From contig JBHGBD010000028.1 of the NCBI GenBank assembly GCA_041946825.1, forward strand, positions 1 through 64,000: a stretch of DNA of 64,000 bases, in the 5' to 3' direction. The position numbers and the translations under genes were made by a program. Below are positions 17,638 to 26,690 of this stretch, one piece after another. Origin of the DNA: CAZTHM01 sp041946825. GTDB lineage: Bacteria > Acidobacteriota > Terriglobia > UBA7540. How positions within the stretch are numbered: position 1 is the stretch's first letter; each line of letters begins with the position of its first letter. The notes under the pieces are model-generated. The model was not told where the DNA came from, ran no database searches, and was given only the letters and a program-made list of their open reading frames with translations.

Positions 17638-18511
17638 TCAGGCGCGCGAACAAGCCGGCAAATTCCTCGAGAGCAAGTTCTTCCGCGCGAGCTCGCGGAG
17701 GAATTTCCAGTTTTCGCAAGACCGCGTCAATCTGACCCCCCTGATGCCGCACGCGCAGATTGTTTGCCAATGTCTTGCGCTTCTGCGCAAAGCACAACTT
17801 CACGAAATCGAGGAAACGCCTGCGATCTTGCGCCGGCCAGGCGGGGAATTTCGAGCGCATCACGAAATGAACGAGGGCGGACTGGACTTTGGGCGGGGGC
17901 GAGAACGCTCCGGGAGGGACATGGAAGGCCATCCGGGGCTCGGCGTGAAGCTGCGTGAGAACCGTGAGATATCCGTAATCTCGCGATCCGGGTGCGGCGG
18001 TCAGCCGGTCCGCCACTTCGCGCTGCACCAGCGCCGACATGGCGCGGATTGCGCCGGCCTGGTCGAAGAAGTGATGAAGAATGGGCGAGGTGATGTAATA
18101 AGGAAGGTTGCCGAAGACAAAACACTTTTCGGTTCTGTTTCTGCGGCAGAGTGGCGCGAGATCAACCGAGAGGATGTCGCCTTGAAGGATTTCGATTGTC
18201 TCATGGGCTTTGAGCGTCTCTTTGAGCTGGCCGGCCAGCGCGGAATCGAGCTCGATGGCTACGACGCTCCGCGCGCGCTCCGCCAGCAACTCCGTCATCG
18301 CGCCGCGCCCGGGGCCGATTTCGACGACCAGGTCATCGCTCCGAAGCGGCAGCGACTCGACGATGCGCCGGCGATAATTTTCGCTGGAGAGAAAATGCTG
18401 GCCGAGTCTGGGCCGTCGAGCGCGCGCCACGTCGCGATTGTATCGCAATCGCGCGCCCCCGGGACCCCCGGCGGAATCCGCCGCAATTGGCGCATGTGAC
18501 AAGATGTTCAT
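17627..18511 (-). CDS. rsmA: 16S rRNA dimethyladenosine transferase RsmA (KsgA)
   Basis: This roughly 294-residue enzyme dimethylates two adjacent adenosines in the 3'-terminal helix of 16S rRNA using S-adenosylmethionine, late in 30S assembly. Motifs are clear: RLGQHFL at the N-terminus, the SAM-binding EIGPGRGAMTELL, and the catalytic NLPYYI. A C-terminal four-helix region (FVKLCFAQKRKTLANNL) completes the family length. I use the ATG at 18511; an in-frame start 25 codons earlier adds sequence not typical of the family. The promoter region is shared with the divergent glgA gene starting at 18600. Confidence 0.95.
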   Translation of the reverse strand: MNILSHAPIAADSAGGPGGARLRYNRDVARARRPRLGQHFLSSENYRRRIVESLPLRSDDLVVEIGPGRGAMTELLAERARSVVAIELDSALAGQLKETLKAHETIEILQGDILSVDLAPLCRRNRTEKCFVFGNLPYYITSPILHHFFDQAGAIRAMSALVQREVADRLTAAPGSRDYGYLTVLTQLHAEPRMAFHVPPGAFSPPPKVQSALVHFVMRSKFPAWPAQDRRRFLDFVKLCFAQKRKTLANNLRVRHQGGQIDAVLRKLEIPPRARAEELALEEFAGLFARLTSA

Positions 18512-18599
18512 GTCGCAAGCCCTTCCGTCTTGACAATGCCGGAGGCATCTTCTAACGTATTTGGTTCTTTGATTCTGCTGCCTCAACTGGAGCCTTCGC

Positions 18600-20078
18600 G
18601 TGCGAATAACCTTTGCGGCCTCTGAAGGTGTGCCTTTTTCGAAGACCGGCGGGCTGGCGGATGTCGTCGGCGCGCTGCCCCATTCGCTGGCGGCGAGCGG
18701 GCACGAAGTTCAGTTGCTCCTCCCGCGTTACCGCATGACCAAGCCTGGCAAGCCCTTGCCGGGCGCCAAGAGCGTGACCCTGCCGCTCGGCATCGGGTAC
18801 AAGTACGCCTCGATCCAGGACGGCGGCGAGTCAGCCGGCGTGCGCACCTTTCTCGTGGACCTGCCGGAGTATTTTGACCGCGACGGGCTCTATCAGGACA
18901 AGGGCCAGGACTGGCCCGACAATCATCTGCGCTACGCGGCGTTTTCGCTCGCCTGCCTGGAATTCCTGAAGCGCTGGGAGAACGCGCCGGACATTCTCCA
19001 CTGCCACGACTGGCAGAGCGCGCTCGTCCCCATCTATCTCCGCAACCTGTACCAGAATGACGCGTATTTCGAAAAGACGGCGGTGATGTTCACGATCCAC
19101 AACCTCGGCTACCAGGGGCTTTTCCCGCCGCACGTTCTTCCGCAGATTGGGTTGCACTCGGGCCTTTTCACGATGGACACTCTCGAGTTTTATGGAAAAG
19201 TGAACCTCCTCAAGGGTGGCATTATCTATTCGGATTTCATCACGACAGTAAGCGGAAAATATGCCGAGGAGATTCAGACCCCGGAGTTCGGCTACGGCCT
19301 GGAGGGCGTGCTCAAGAGCCGCGCCGACCGCCTCCAGGGGATCGTGAACGGCGTGGACTACAACCACTGGGACCCCGCCACCGACAAGCTGATTCCCGCC
19401 GGCTATTCCCCCGCGGATCTGAAGGGCAAAGAAACCTGCAAAAAGGTGCTGCTCGAAAAGATGGGCGCGGCGCAGCCCGTGCTCACGCGCCCGGTCATCG
19501 GCATCGTCTCGCGCTTCGCGGCACAGAAGGGGTTCGACCTGATCGCCGAGATCGCGGAAGATCTGATGGCGATGGACCTCTACATCGTGGCCCTCGGCAC
19601 GGGCGAGCCGGTTTACGAAGAGTTGTTCCGCAAGCTGGCGACGAAGTATCCCGACAAGTTTCTCGTGAAGGTGGCCTATGACAACACGCTCGCCCACCAG
19701 ATCGAGGCGGGCGCCGACATGTTCCTGATGCCCTCGCGCTACGAGCCTTGCGGGCTGAACCAGATTTACAGTTTGAAATATGGGACGGTTCCCGTCGTCC
19801 GCGCCACCGGCGGGCTCGAGGACACCATCGAAGCCTTCGACGGGAAGAAGGGGACGGGCTTCAAATTCAGCGACTATACCGCCGACGCACTGCTCGGAGC
19901 CATCCGCCAGGCGGTCGAGTGCTACGGCCAGCCCAAGGCCTGGCGGCAGTTGATGCTGAACGGCATGAAGAAGGATTTCTCCTGGGGCAATTCCGCCAAG
20001 CAGTACATCAAGATCTATCAGGCGATGCAAAAGACCAAGTCGCGAGCCAAAGGCGCCGCGGAAACATCCAAATCATGA
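18600..20078 (+). CDS. glgA: Glycogen synthase (ADP-glucose)
   Basis: This 492-residue GT5 glycosyltransferase transfers glucose from ADP-glucose to the growing alpha-1,4-glucan. The ADP-glucose-binding KTGGLADVVGALP is at residues 16-28, and the C-terminal PSRYEPCGLNQIYSLKYG with its catalytic-region glutamate, followed by ATGGL, is characteristic of GlgA. The GTG start at 18600 has GGAG 8-9 nt upstream. The next gene, trxA, follows within 30 bp. No glgB, glgC or glgP lies in the window, so the rest of glycogen metabolism is encoded elsewhere. Confidence 0.95.
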   Translation: MRITFAASEGVPFSKTGGLADVVGALPHSLAASGHEVQLLLPRYRMTKPGKPLPGAKSVTLPLGIGYKYASIQDGGESAGVRTFLVDLPEYFDRDGLYQDKGQDWPDNHLRYAAFSLACLEFLKRWENAPDILHCHDWQSALVPIYLRNLYQNDAYFEKTAVMFTIHNLGYQGLFPPHVLPQIGLHSGLFTMDTLEFYGKVNLLKGGIIYSDFITTVSGKYAEEIQTPEFGYGLEGVLKSRADRLQGIVNGVDYNHWDPATDKLIPAGYSPADLKGKETCKKVLLEKMGAAQPVLTRPVIGIVSRFAAQKGFDLIAEIAEDLMAMDLYIVALGTGEPVYEELFRKLATKYPDKFLVKVAYDNTLAHQIEAGADMFLMPSRYEPCGLNQIYSLKYGTVPVVRATGGLEDTIEAFDGKKGTGFKFSDYTADALLGAIRQAVECYGQPKAWRQLMLNGMKKDFSWGNSAKQYIKIYQAMQKTKSRAKGAAETSKS

Positions 20079-20103
20079 AAGGTGTTATCGGAGGATTGAA
20101 CGC

Positions 20104-20433
20104 ATGGGCGGGAAGAACACGCTGGAGTTCACCGATCAGAATTTCGAAGCGGAAGTCCTGAAGTCCGACAAACCGGTGCTGGTGGATTTCTGGGCCGAGT
20201 GGTGCGGCCCCTGCCGTATGATCGCGCCGGCGGTCGAGGCGATTGCGGGCGAGTACGCCGACCGCGCCAAGGTCGGCAAGGTGAATGTGGACGAGAATCA
20301 GTCGGTGACCAGCCGTTATCAGGTTCGCAGCATTCCGACGCTACTCATCTTCAAGAACGGCGAGATCAAGGAACAATATTCGGGCGTGACATCCAAGGAC
20401 CACATCGTCAAAATGCTCGAGAAGCACTTCTAG
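20104..20433 (+). CDS. trxA: Thioredoxin
   Basis: This 109-residue cytosolic thioredoxin has the canonical WCGPC active site, the cis-proline loop SIPTLL and the usual FWAEWCGPC approach strand. It reduces protein disulfides with electrons from thioredoxin reductase, whose gene is not in the window. The ATG at 20104 follows a GGAGG 9 nt upstream, and the gene is 25 bp after glgA, so the two are probably cotranscribed. Confidence 0.96.
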   Translation: MGGKNTLEFTDQNFEAEVLKSDKPVLVDFWAEWCGPCRMIAPAVEAIAGEYADRAKVGKVNVDENQSVTSRYQVRSIPTLLIFKNGEIKEQYSGVTSKDHIVKMLEKHF

Positions 20434-20574
20434 ACCCCGGGAGACTGGCTTTCCGGGCGAGGCCGCGGCAAGCTGGATTCAGCTCCACGCCCGAGCTCGG
20501 AGGCGGAACCAAAACCCTTTTTCCCAACGACGACAGGACTTATCTTACCGGGCCCGCGCCTGGAGCCAACGACC

Positions 20575-21861
20575 ATGCCCAAAAACGTTGTCATCGTAGG
20601 AGCGCAATGGGGCGACGAGGGCAAAGGCAAAGTGGTGGATGCCTTGTCCGAGCGCTTCGATATCGTGGCGCGCTACCAGGGCGGCGCCAACGCCGGCCAC
20701 ACGGTGGTGGTGAACGGCAAGAAGTTCGTGCTGCAACTCCTGCCCGCCGGGGTCGTGCGTTCCGACAAGATCGCGGTGATTGGCAATGGCGTGGTGATCA
20801 ATCCGGAATCGCTGGTTGGCGAGCTTTCGAAAGTCGAGGCAGCCGGCGTGCCGGTCGGCAACCGCCTGAAGGTCAGCGACCGCGCGCACCTGATTCTCCC
20901 TTATCATCGCAGCCATGAGGTGGCTCTCGAACAGGCGCGCGGCGCGGGAAAAATCGGAACCACGGCGAAAGGCATCGGACCATCCTACGAGGACAAAGCG
21001 GGCCGCCGGGGATTGCGCGTGGGTGATCTCCTCAATCCCGAAAAATTCCGCGAGCAGTGCGCCGCAATCCTGGCGGAAAAAAACCGGCTCGCCTCGGCGC
21101 TGATCCCCGGCGCGTCGCTCGACGAGAAGGGTTTTGTGGAAAGTTACTACGAGCAGGCGCGCTGCGTTCTGCCATTCATTACGGATGTTTCCGCCTACCT
21201 CAATCGTGAAATGGACAGCGGCAAACGGGTGCTTTTCGAAGGCGCGCAGGGAACGATGCTCGACATCGACCACGGGACGTACCCGTTTGTGACGTCTTCG
21301 AGCGCCGCAGCGGGCGGGGCCTGCACCGGCACGGGCGTGGGGCCAACGCGCATCGGGGCGGTGGTCGGCGTTTCGAAAGCCTATACGACGCGCGTGGGCA
21401 GCGGGCCGTTCCCGACGGAAGCCGTGGGGCCGGAAGGCGAGAAAATCCGGGAACGCGGCGGCGAGTACGGCGCGGTCACCGGGCGACCGCGGCGCTGCGG
21501 GTGGTTTGATGCCGTGGCCGCGCGTTACAGTGTGCGCGTCAACCATCTCGAAGCACTGATCATCACGAAACTCGATATCCTCGATCACCTCGCCGAAATT
21601 CCCGTAGGGATTGAGTACGAGTATCGCGGCGAGCGCCTGGAAGAATTTCCAGCCAGCATCGCGACGCTGGAGGGGTTGAAGGTCCGCTACAAGACTCTGC
21701 CCGGGTGGCAGCAGCCGACTTTCGGGATTTCGGATTTTGCCAAGCTCCCGCAGAAGGCGCGTGACTACTTGCAGTTCCTTTCCGATCAGGCCGGAGTCGA
21801 GATTGCCATGGTTTCGACGGGGCCGGAACGGCATCAGACGATCTGGAGGAGAGATCTGTAG
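20575..21861 (+). CDS. purA: Adenylosuccinate synthetase
   Basis: This 428-residue cytosolic enzyme joins IMP and aspartate using GTP, the first committed step to AMP. The N-terminal GAQWGDEGKGKVVD loop binds GTP and IMP, AGGANAGHTVVV is the second signature, and GTYPFVTSS and TGRPRRCGWFD are the conserved downstream motifs. Length and start (ATG at 20575) are standard. A gap of 141 bp after trxA suggests its own promoter. No other purine genes are nearby. Confidence 0.97.
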   Translation: MPKNVVIVGAQWGDEGKGKVVDALSERFDIVARYQGGANAGHTVVVNGKKFVLQLLPAGVVRSDKIAVIGNGVVINPESLVGELSKVEAAGVPVGNRLKVSDRAHLILPYHRSHEVALEQARGAGKIGTTAKGIGPSYEDKAGRRGLRVGDLLNPEKFREQCAAILAEKNRLASALIPGASLDEKGFVESYYEQARCVLPFITDVSAYLNREMDSGKRVLFEGAQGTMLDIDHGTYPFVTSSSAAAGGACTGTGVGPTRIGAVVGVSKAYTTRVGSGPFPTEAVGPEGEKIRERGGEYGAVTGRPRRCGWFDAVAARYSVRVNHLEALIITKLDILDHLAEIPVGIEYEYRGERLEEFPASIATLEGLKVRYKTLPGWQQPTFGISDFAKLPQKARDYLQFLSDQAGVEIAMVSTGPERHQTIWRRDL

Positions 21862-21989
21862 GGGGAAAGAAGTCAAAAGTTGAAAGTCGAAAGCGAAAAG
21901 CCTTCCTTGGACGGGCTGCGTTTTGACAATTGTCCTGCACAAACAACGACTCATAACGAACAACGCACGACTGACGGCTGGCAACTGAG

Positions 21990-23201
21990 ATGTTGCTAAG
22001 CTTCGAACAAGCACTCGCGGTGGTCAAAGATAAATTGAGCGCGGCGAAGCCCTGTCCGGCAGTGCAGACTGTCCCGCTCACCGCTTCGCGCGGGCGGGTG
22101 CTTGCGGAGGACGTTCGCACCGACCGCGACTATCCGCCGTTCCATCGCTCGACGCGCGACGGCTACGCGCTGCGTGCCGCCGACGTAGCGCAAATTCCCG
22201 CGACGCTTGAGTGCCTGGGCGAGCTTCGCGCCGGCGAAAGCTTCGCGCGCCGAGTCGAATCGGGCCAGTGTGTTCAAATCATGACCGGAGCGCCGCTTCC
22301 GGCGGGCACGGACGCTGTGGTCATGGTGGAATATACGCGCGCTGACAAGAACAGCGTCCATGTGGAGCGATCCGTGGTGGCCGATGAGAACGTGGTTCGG
22401 CAGGGGAGCGAAGCTGCGGCGGGGACGGTTGTTCTTCGGAGGGGCCGCCGGTTAGTTGCGGGCGAGATCGGCTTGATGGCCTCGGTCGGAAAAGCCCAGG
22501 TGCCGGTCTTCGCGAGGCCCGGCGTCGCAATCCTGCCAACCGGTGACGAAGTTGTTCCTGTCGAAGCGCGCCCGGAGTGGTTCCAGATTCGCAACAGCAA
22601 CGCGCTGACGCTCGCCGCCCAGGTCGAAAAGGCGGGAGGCGCTGCGCGCGTGCTGCCGATTGCGCGGGACGAGAAGGCGGCGCTGCGCGAATTGATCCTG
22701 GAAGGGCTGAAGTCGGACCTGCTCCTTTTGAGCGGCGGGATTTCCGCCGGAAAATACGATCACGTCGCGCCCGTTCTTCAAGAGTTGGGCGCCGAATTCT
22801 ATTTTCAGGGTGTGGCAATCCGTCCGGGAAAGCCGTTGACATTCGGCTGTGTCCGCGACAAATTCTTTTTCGCCCTGCCGGGGAATCCCGTTTCTACCTA
22901 CGTCACGTTCGAACTCTTCGCGCGGGCTGCCCTGGAAATGCTGAGCGGCGCGGATTTCGAGCCACCGGTTTTTCTGCGCGCCCGGCTGGCCAAGCCGTTC
23001 CGGCAAAGGCACGGGTTGACGGCTTTTATGCCGGCGCGCGTGGAGATCCGGGATGGCGATCCAACCGTCGAACTGGTCGGCTGGCAGGGTTCGGGCGATC
23101 TGGTTGGCGTCGCGGCCGCGAATTGCTTCCTCGTTGTCCACCCTGCCCAGACGGATTTGGCGGCGGGCGACTGGGTGGACGTGTTGCCTAAGCCGGCGTA
23201 A
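21990..23201 (+). CDS. moeA: Molybdopterin molybdenumtransferase
   Basis: This 403-residue enzyme inserts molybdate into adenylylated molybdopterin, the last step of molybdenum-cofactor synthesis. Motifs fit MoeA: RDGYALRAADV near the N-terminus, MTGAPLPAGTDAVVMVEYT, LPTGDEVV, SGGISAGKYDHV and the GKPLTFG and ALPGNPVS segments of the catalytic domain, followed by the C-terminal beta domain. It opens a Mo-cofactor group with moaC and mog on the same strand. Its 3' flank contains a seven-copy heptamer repeat. Confidence 0.95.
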   Translation: MLLSFEQALAVVKDKLSAAKPCPAVQTVPLTASRGRVLAEDVRTDRDYPPFHRSTRDGYALRAADVAQIPATLECLGELRAGESFARRVESGQCVQIMTGAPLPAGTDAVVMVEYTRADKNSVHVERSVVADENVVRQGSEAAAGTVVLRRGRRLVAGEIGLMASVGKAQVPVFARPGVAILPTGDEVVPVEARPEWFQIRNSNALTLAAQVEKAGGAARVLPIARDEKAALRELILEGLKSDLLLLSGGISAGKYDHVAPVLQELGAEFYFQGVAIRPGKPLTFGCVRDKFFFALPGNPVSTYVTFELFARAALEMLSGADFEPPVFLRARLAKPFRQRHGLTAFMPARVEIRDGDPTVELVGWQGSGDLVGVAAANCFLVVHPAQTDLAAGDWVDVLPKPA

Positions 23202-23213
23202 CGGAGCGGAAAT

Positions 23214-23262
23214 CAGAAGGCAGAAGGCAGAAGGCAGAAGGCAGAAGGCAGAAGGCAGAAGG
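23214..23262. repeat. Tandem repeat, 7 x cagaagg
   Basis: There are seven perfect head-to-tail copies of the heptamer cagaagg starting 12 bp after moeA. A second tandem, two copies of tcgaatttcgagtt, follows at 23285-23312. Both lie between moeA and moaC. Copy number is likely variable between strains because of replication slippage. Confidence 0.95.
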
Positions 23263-23341
23263 CAAGAACCTTCCATGTCGGTTCTCGAATTTCGAGTTTC
23301 GAATTTCGAGTTTCCAGTTTCTTCTTAGTAAGGCCGAAGAG

Positions 23342-23821
23342 ATGCGAGGGAAGAAACAGCTCAGCCATTACGACCGCGCCGGCCGCATCCGCATGGTGGA
23401 TGTTTCGGCGAAGCCGGAGACCGTGCGCCAGGCCGTGGCCAGCGTTCTGGTCAAAATGCAGCCCCGCACGCGCCGGGCGCTCAGGCACAATCCCAAGGGA
23501 GACCCGCTGGAAATCGCGCGCGTGGCGGGGATTGCGGCGGCCAAGCGCACGGCAGAATTGATTCCGCTCTGTCATCCGCTGCTTTTGACGCACGTTGATG
23601 TCCAGGCGGAATTGTGCCAGAATGGCGTGCTGGTAACATCGTCCGTGCGCTCGACCGGGCCGACCGGCGTCGAGATGGAAGCCTTGACGGCGGCGGCGGT
23701 GGCGGCGCTGACCATCTACGACATGTGTAAGGCCCTGGACCGGGGAATCGAAATCACCCGCCTCCGGCTCCTGGAGAAATCCGGCGGGAAGAGCGGCGTT
23801 TTCCGCGCGCCGCGCCGGTAG
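23342..23821 (+). CDS. moaC: Cyclic pyranopterin monophosphate synthase
   Basis: This 159-residue enzyme acts after MoaA to make cyclic pyranopterin monophosphate, the first stable Mo-cofactor intermediate. Family motifs are KRTAELIPLCHPL, SSVRSTGPTGVEMEALTAA and TIYDMCKA, all intact. The ATG at 23342 is 140 bp after moeA, with the heptamer repeat between. MoaA, MoaD and MoaE are not in the window. Confidence 0.96.
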   Translation: MRGKKQLSHYDRAGRIRMVDVSAKPETVRQAVASVLVKMQPRTRRALRHNPKGDPLEIARVAGIAAAKRTAELIPLCHPLLLTHVDVQAELCQNGVLVTSSVRSTGPTGVEMEALTAAAVAALTIYDMCKALDRGIEITRLRLLEKSGGKSGVFRAPRR

Positions 23822-23852
23822 TTGATCTGCGTATGAAAGAAAGGTTCGAATC

Positions 23853-24584
23853 ATGCCCGCGGGTTTGAAGATTCTCGTGGTGGATGACAACCCGGTTATT
23901 CTGAAACTGCTGATGCGGAACCTCGAGAAGTGCGGCGAGCTGATCACCGCCACGGACGGCGCCGACGCCCTCATGAAGGCCATTGAGATCAAACCCGACC
24001 TGATCATCTCCGACTACGGCATGCCGGTCATGGACGGCCGGGCGCTCTACGAAAAGCTGCGGGCGCGGAAGGAAACCGAGAAGATCCCGTTCGTCTTCCT
24101 CGCTTCGCAAAAAGACATCGACGAGCACCTGCGCGGCGTGGTGGACGGCGCGGAAGCCTATTTCGTCAAGCCGTTTTTCGCGCGCGAGTTCGCCGAGCAG
24201 GCTCACCGCATCGCCGCCCGCCTGCGCCAGGAGCAAATGGAAAAGATGGGCGCGCGCGGCGGCACGGTTTCGGGCAAGTTGAGCGAGATGAACCTGCTCG
24301 ATTGGATGACCTCGCTCGAGCAGGGGCGCAAGAGTTGCGCGCTCGTGCTGCACCACGGAAGCGATGAGTGCGTGCTTTACTTCGTCGAAGGTCAGGTGAC
24401 GCACGCCACCTACGGCCCCCTGGCCGGCGACCAGGCGGTGTTCAAGGTCCTGACCTGGACCGACGGCGAGTGGGAACTGGATTTCTCCCGCAGCACCGCC
24501 GAGCACACCACCACCATGCCCACGCAGGGCCTGATGATGGAAGGGTTGAGAATTCTCGACGAGTCGAATCGCGACGCGGGATAG
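23853..24584 (+). CDS. Response regulator with DUF4388 (PATAN) domain
   Basis: This 243-residue protein has an N-terminal receiver (residues 5-120) with the acidic pair in VVDDN, a phosphoacceptor Asp near residue 54 in ISDYGMPVMDG, and the conserved Lys in VKPFF. The C-terminal half (about 145-235) matches the DUF4388/PATAN type, with SGKLSEMNLLDWMTSLEQGRKS and VLYFVEGQVTHATYG, found with many receiver proteins and thought to mediate protein interactions rather than DNA binding. It sits between moaC and mog, an odd place, with no partner kinase adjacent. Confidence 0.88.
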   Translation: MPAGLKILVVDDNPVILKLLMRNLEKCGELITATDGADALMKAIEIKPDLIISDYGMPVMDGRALYEKLRARKETEKIPFVFLASQKDIDEHLRGVVDGAEAYFVKPFFAREFAEQAHRIAARLRQEQMEKMGARGGTVSGKLSEMNLLDWMTSLEQGRKSCALVLHHGSDECVLYFVEGQVTHATYGPLAGDQAVFKVLTWTDGEWELDFSRSTAEHTTTMPTQGLMMEGLRILDESNRDAG

Positions 24585-24587
24585 CCC

Positions 24588-24647
24588 CGCTGTAGCGGCG
24601 ATCTGTGATCGCCGACTCGACGACCATAGTTCGCCGCTACAATTCCC
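24588..24647. repeat. GC-rich hairpin repeat, copy 4
   Basis: The element tgtagcggcgatctgtgatcgccg, then a spacer, then gttcgccgctacaa forms nested inverted repeats: gcgatc with gatcgc, and tgtagcggcga with tcgccgctaca. It lies immediately before mog and so could mask its translation start. It is the clearest member of the gtagcggcg family. Confidence 0.65.
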
Positions 24648-24650
24648 GCC

Positions 24651-25145
24651 ATGCCTCCTCCTCTGCGCGCCAAAATTCTTGTGCTAAGCGACGCCGCCTC
24701 GCGCGGCGAGCGCGAGGACAAGTCCGGGCCGGCGGTGCGCGAATTGCTGGAGTCGCATGGCTGGAAGGTGACGGCTTTCGAGGTTCTCCCCGACGAAGCG
24801 CAGCAGATTTCCGCGCGGCTCGTCGCATGGGCCGACGGCGACGATTGCGATGCGGTCTTCACAACGGGCGGCACCGGCCTCGGCCCGCGTGATGTCACGC
24901 CTGAAGCCACCCGCGCCGTCATCGAAAAAGAAGTTCCGGGACTCGCGGAGTTGATGCGCGCCGAAGGCGTGAAGAAAACGCGCCGCGCCGCGCTCTCGCG
25001 TGGAATCGTCGGCGCGCGCAGGGGCAAACTCATCGTCAACCTTCCGGGCAGCGTGCGCGGGGCGCGCGATTCGCTCGAGAGCATTCTGGATTTGCTCCCC
25101 CACGCGATTGACCTTATCCGGGGCCGGACCTCGCACGAAGCATAG
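24651..25145 (+). CDS. mog: Molybdopterin adenylyltransferase (MogA/MoaB type)
   Basis: This 164-residue enzyme activates molybdopterin by adenylylation before molybdate insertion by MoeA. Signature stretches are VLSDAASRGEREDKSGPAV at the N-terminus, the MPT-binding TTGGTGLGPRDVTPEAT, and VNLPGSVRGARDSL. MogA and MoaB types are hard to tell apart by eye; the length fits either. The ATG at 24651 has no clear ribosome-binding site because the hairpin repeat ends only a few bases upstream. Together with moeA and moaC it gives three of the late cofactor steps. Confidence 0.92.
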   Translation: MPPPLRAKILVLSDAASRGEREDKSGPAVRELLESHGWKVTAFEVLPDEAQQISARLVAWADGDDCDAVFTTGGTGLGPRDVTPEATRAVIEKEVPGLAELMRAEGVKKTRRAALSRGIVGARRGKLIVNLPGSVRGARDSLESILDLLPHAIDLIRGRTSHEA

Positions 25146-25221
25146 CGGAATGAGTCTGGCACTACACACGAGCCGCGCCTTGTGATAGGATTTTAAGAGC
25201 GCAGAAGGGAAAGGATTCCAG

Positions 25222-25581
25222 GTGCTCGACCTTTACGGCCCCATCATAATCTTCTTTGTGATTGCTGCGGCGTTTCCCATCGTGACGCTTTGGATTGCCA
25301 AGCTCGTGCGGCCGACGCCCGCGCAATCGGCGGAAAAAACGATGCCCTACGAGTGCGGCATCACGCCGGAATCCGACGCTCGCGGGCGCTACACCGTGCG
25401 CTTCTACATCGTCGCCATCCTTTTTGTGATCTTCGACGTGGAAACCGTGTTTCTTTTTCCCTGGGCCGTCCAGTACCAGGTTCTGGGCCTGTTTGGGCTG
25501 GTCGAAATGCTCGTGTTCCTTGGCATTTTGATCGTCGGCTACATCTGGATCTGGAAACGCGGCGCGCTCGAGTGGGTCTAA
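25222..25581 (+). CDS. nuoA: NADH-quinone oxidoreductase subunit A
   Basis: This 119-residue membrane subunit of complex I has three transmembrane segments (residues 5-28, 60-85, 90-112) and the conserved loop MPYECGITPESDARGRYTVRFY with the functionally important ECG and acidic positions, followed by the second-helix glutamate in FDVETVFLFPWA. The GTG start at 25222 is preceded by AAAGGA. It stands alone: the next gene is unrelated and no nuoB follows, although nuoA normally heads the nuo operon. Confidence 0.95.
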   Translation: MLDLYGPIIIFFVIAAAFPIVTLWIAKLVRPTPAQSAEKTMPYECGITPESDARGRYTVRFYIVAILFVIFDVETVFLFPWAVQYQVLGLFGLVEMLVFLGILIVGYIWIWKRGALEWV

Positions 25582-25714
25582 ACTCCGTACCAAATCCGCT
25601 CAAAACTCTGACGTCGGTTCACCAAAGCCTTCTGAGCCGCTAATGGCTCGTGCGGAGCGTCTGGGACGTGGTATCCTCCCCGCGACTGTTTGAGTTCTCC
25701 CTGGAGGGACCCTC

Positions 25715-26524
25715 ATGAACCGACGTTCTTTTCTGGCTTCATCGGCTGCGGCTTCCACGTTCGCGCTGGGAAACCCGCAGAGCGATCTGCGCGGGAGTGA
25801 AACTTCCGCCGACTCCGCCGGCAGAGAGTACTACGTGCTCCGCCGCTACCAGCTGAGCATGGGCCCGCAAGAGAAACTGACGGACGACTTTCTGAAGGGT
25901 GCACTCGTCCCGTCACTGAACCGGCTGGGCATCAAGCCCGTTGGTGTGTTCCACTCCGACATCGGCCCGGAAAGCCCTTCGTTCTATGTGCTGATTCCGA
26001 GCGCCTCGCTCGAGACGCTGGCGAACGTTGATTTCCTATTGGAGCGCGACGCCAATTACCTCCAGGCGGGGGCGCCGTTCCTGAACGCCCCCGCGACTGC
26101 CCCGGCGTACATCCGCGCGCAGAGCTCGCTGATGAAAGCCTTCGAAGGATTCCCCAAACTTGTTCTGCCTGCCGCCACCGCGGCGCGCACATCGCGAGTC
26201 TTCGAGCTCCGGATCTACGAAAGCCCAAGCGACGCCGCCCATCGGAGAAAAGTGGAGATGTTCAACCAAGGCGAGTTCGACATCTTCCAGGAGGCGGGTT
26301 TCTGGCAGGTATTCTACGGCGATACGCTCGTTGGGCCGAAGATGCCCAACCTGACCTACATGATTGGCTTTCCCGACCTGACCGAGCGCAACAAGATGTG
26401 GCAGGCCTTCGGGTCATCGGCAGCGTGGAAGAAGCTCAGCACGGACCCGCGATACTCATATGAGGAGATCGTTTCCAGTATTACGAATATCGTCTTGAGC
26501 CCGACGGCGTATTCTCAGATCTAG
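25715..26524 (+). CDS. Tat-exported NIPSNAP-family protein
   Basis: This 269-residue protein carries a twin-arginine-like leader (NRRSFLASSAAASTFALG) and a C-terminal NIPSNAP-type domain (residues of about 160-265: TSRVFELRIYESPSDAAHRRKVEMF, then FWQVFYGDTLVGPKMPNLTYMIGF). An N-terminal related half (YYVLRRYQLSMGPQEKLTDDF) suggests a duplicated fold. Proteins of this kind are common in Acidobacteriota and of unknown function, possibly binding small molecules in the periplasm. The ATG at 25715 follows GGAGGG. It precedes the hexuronate genes but nothing ties it to them. Confidence 0.8.
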   Translation: MNRRSFLASSAAASTFALGNPQSDLRGSETSADSAGREYYVLRRYQLSMGPQEKLTDDFLKGALVPSLNRLGIKPVGVFHSDIGPESPSFYVLIPSASLETLANVDFLLERDANYLQAGAPFLNAPATAPAYIRAQSSLMKAFEGFPKLVLPAATAARTSRVFELRIYESPSDAAHRRKVEMFNQGEFDIFQEAGFWQVFYGDTLVGPKMPNLTYMIGFPDLTERNKMWQAFGSSAAWKKLSTDPRYSYEEIVSSITNIVLSPTAYSQI

Positions 26525-26610
26525 AAGACCGTGATTCCGCCCACATGATTGAATACCGCCCTTCGAGTCGCATAGCGGCAAATCAGCGCACCGCCCGGGA
26601 ATATCCCCGC

Positions 26611-26640
26611 TTGCCTGAGATTTTTTCCGGGTGATACGAT
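26611..26640 (+). promoter_or_regulatory. Promoter of the tagaturonate epimerase gene
   Basis: TTGCCT (26611-26616) and TACGAT (26635-26640) are 18 bp apart, with TG one base upstream of the -10 (extended -10). A ttttttccgg block lies in the spacer. The same arrangement recurs at 32328-32357. Confidence 0.65.
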
Positions 26641-26690
26641 GAAAGGCGTAACGATGTGAAGCTTCATTGTTGGGAAGCAGGAGAATATCA

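Noticed and set aside
23214..23262. Possible CRISPR-like array
   Set aside because: The heptamers are contiguous with no spacers, so it is a simple tandem repeat.
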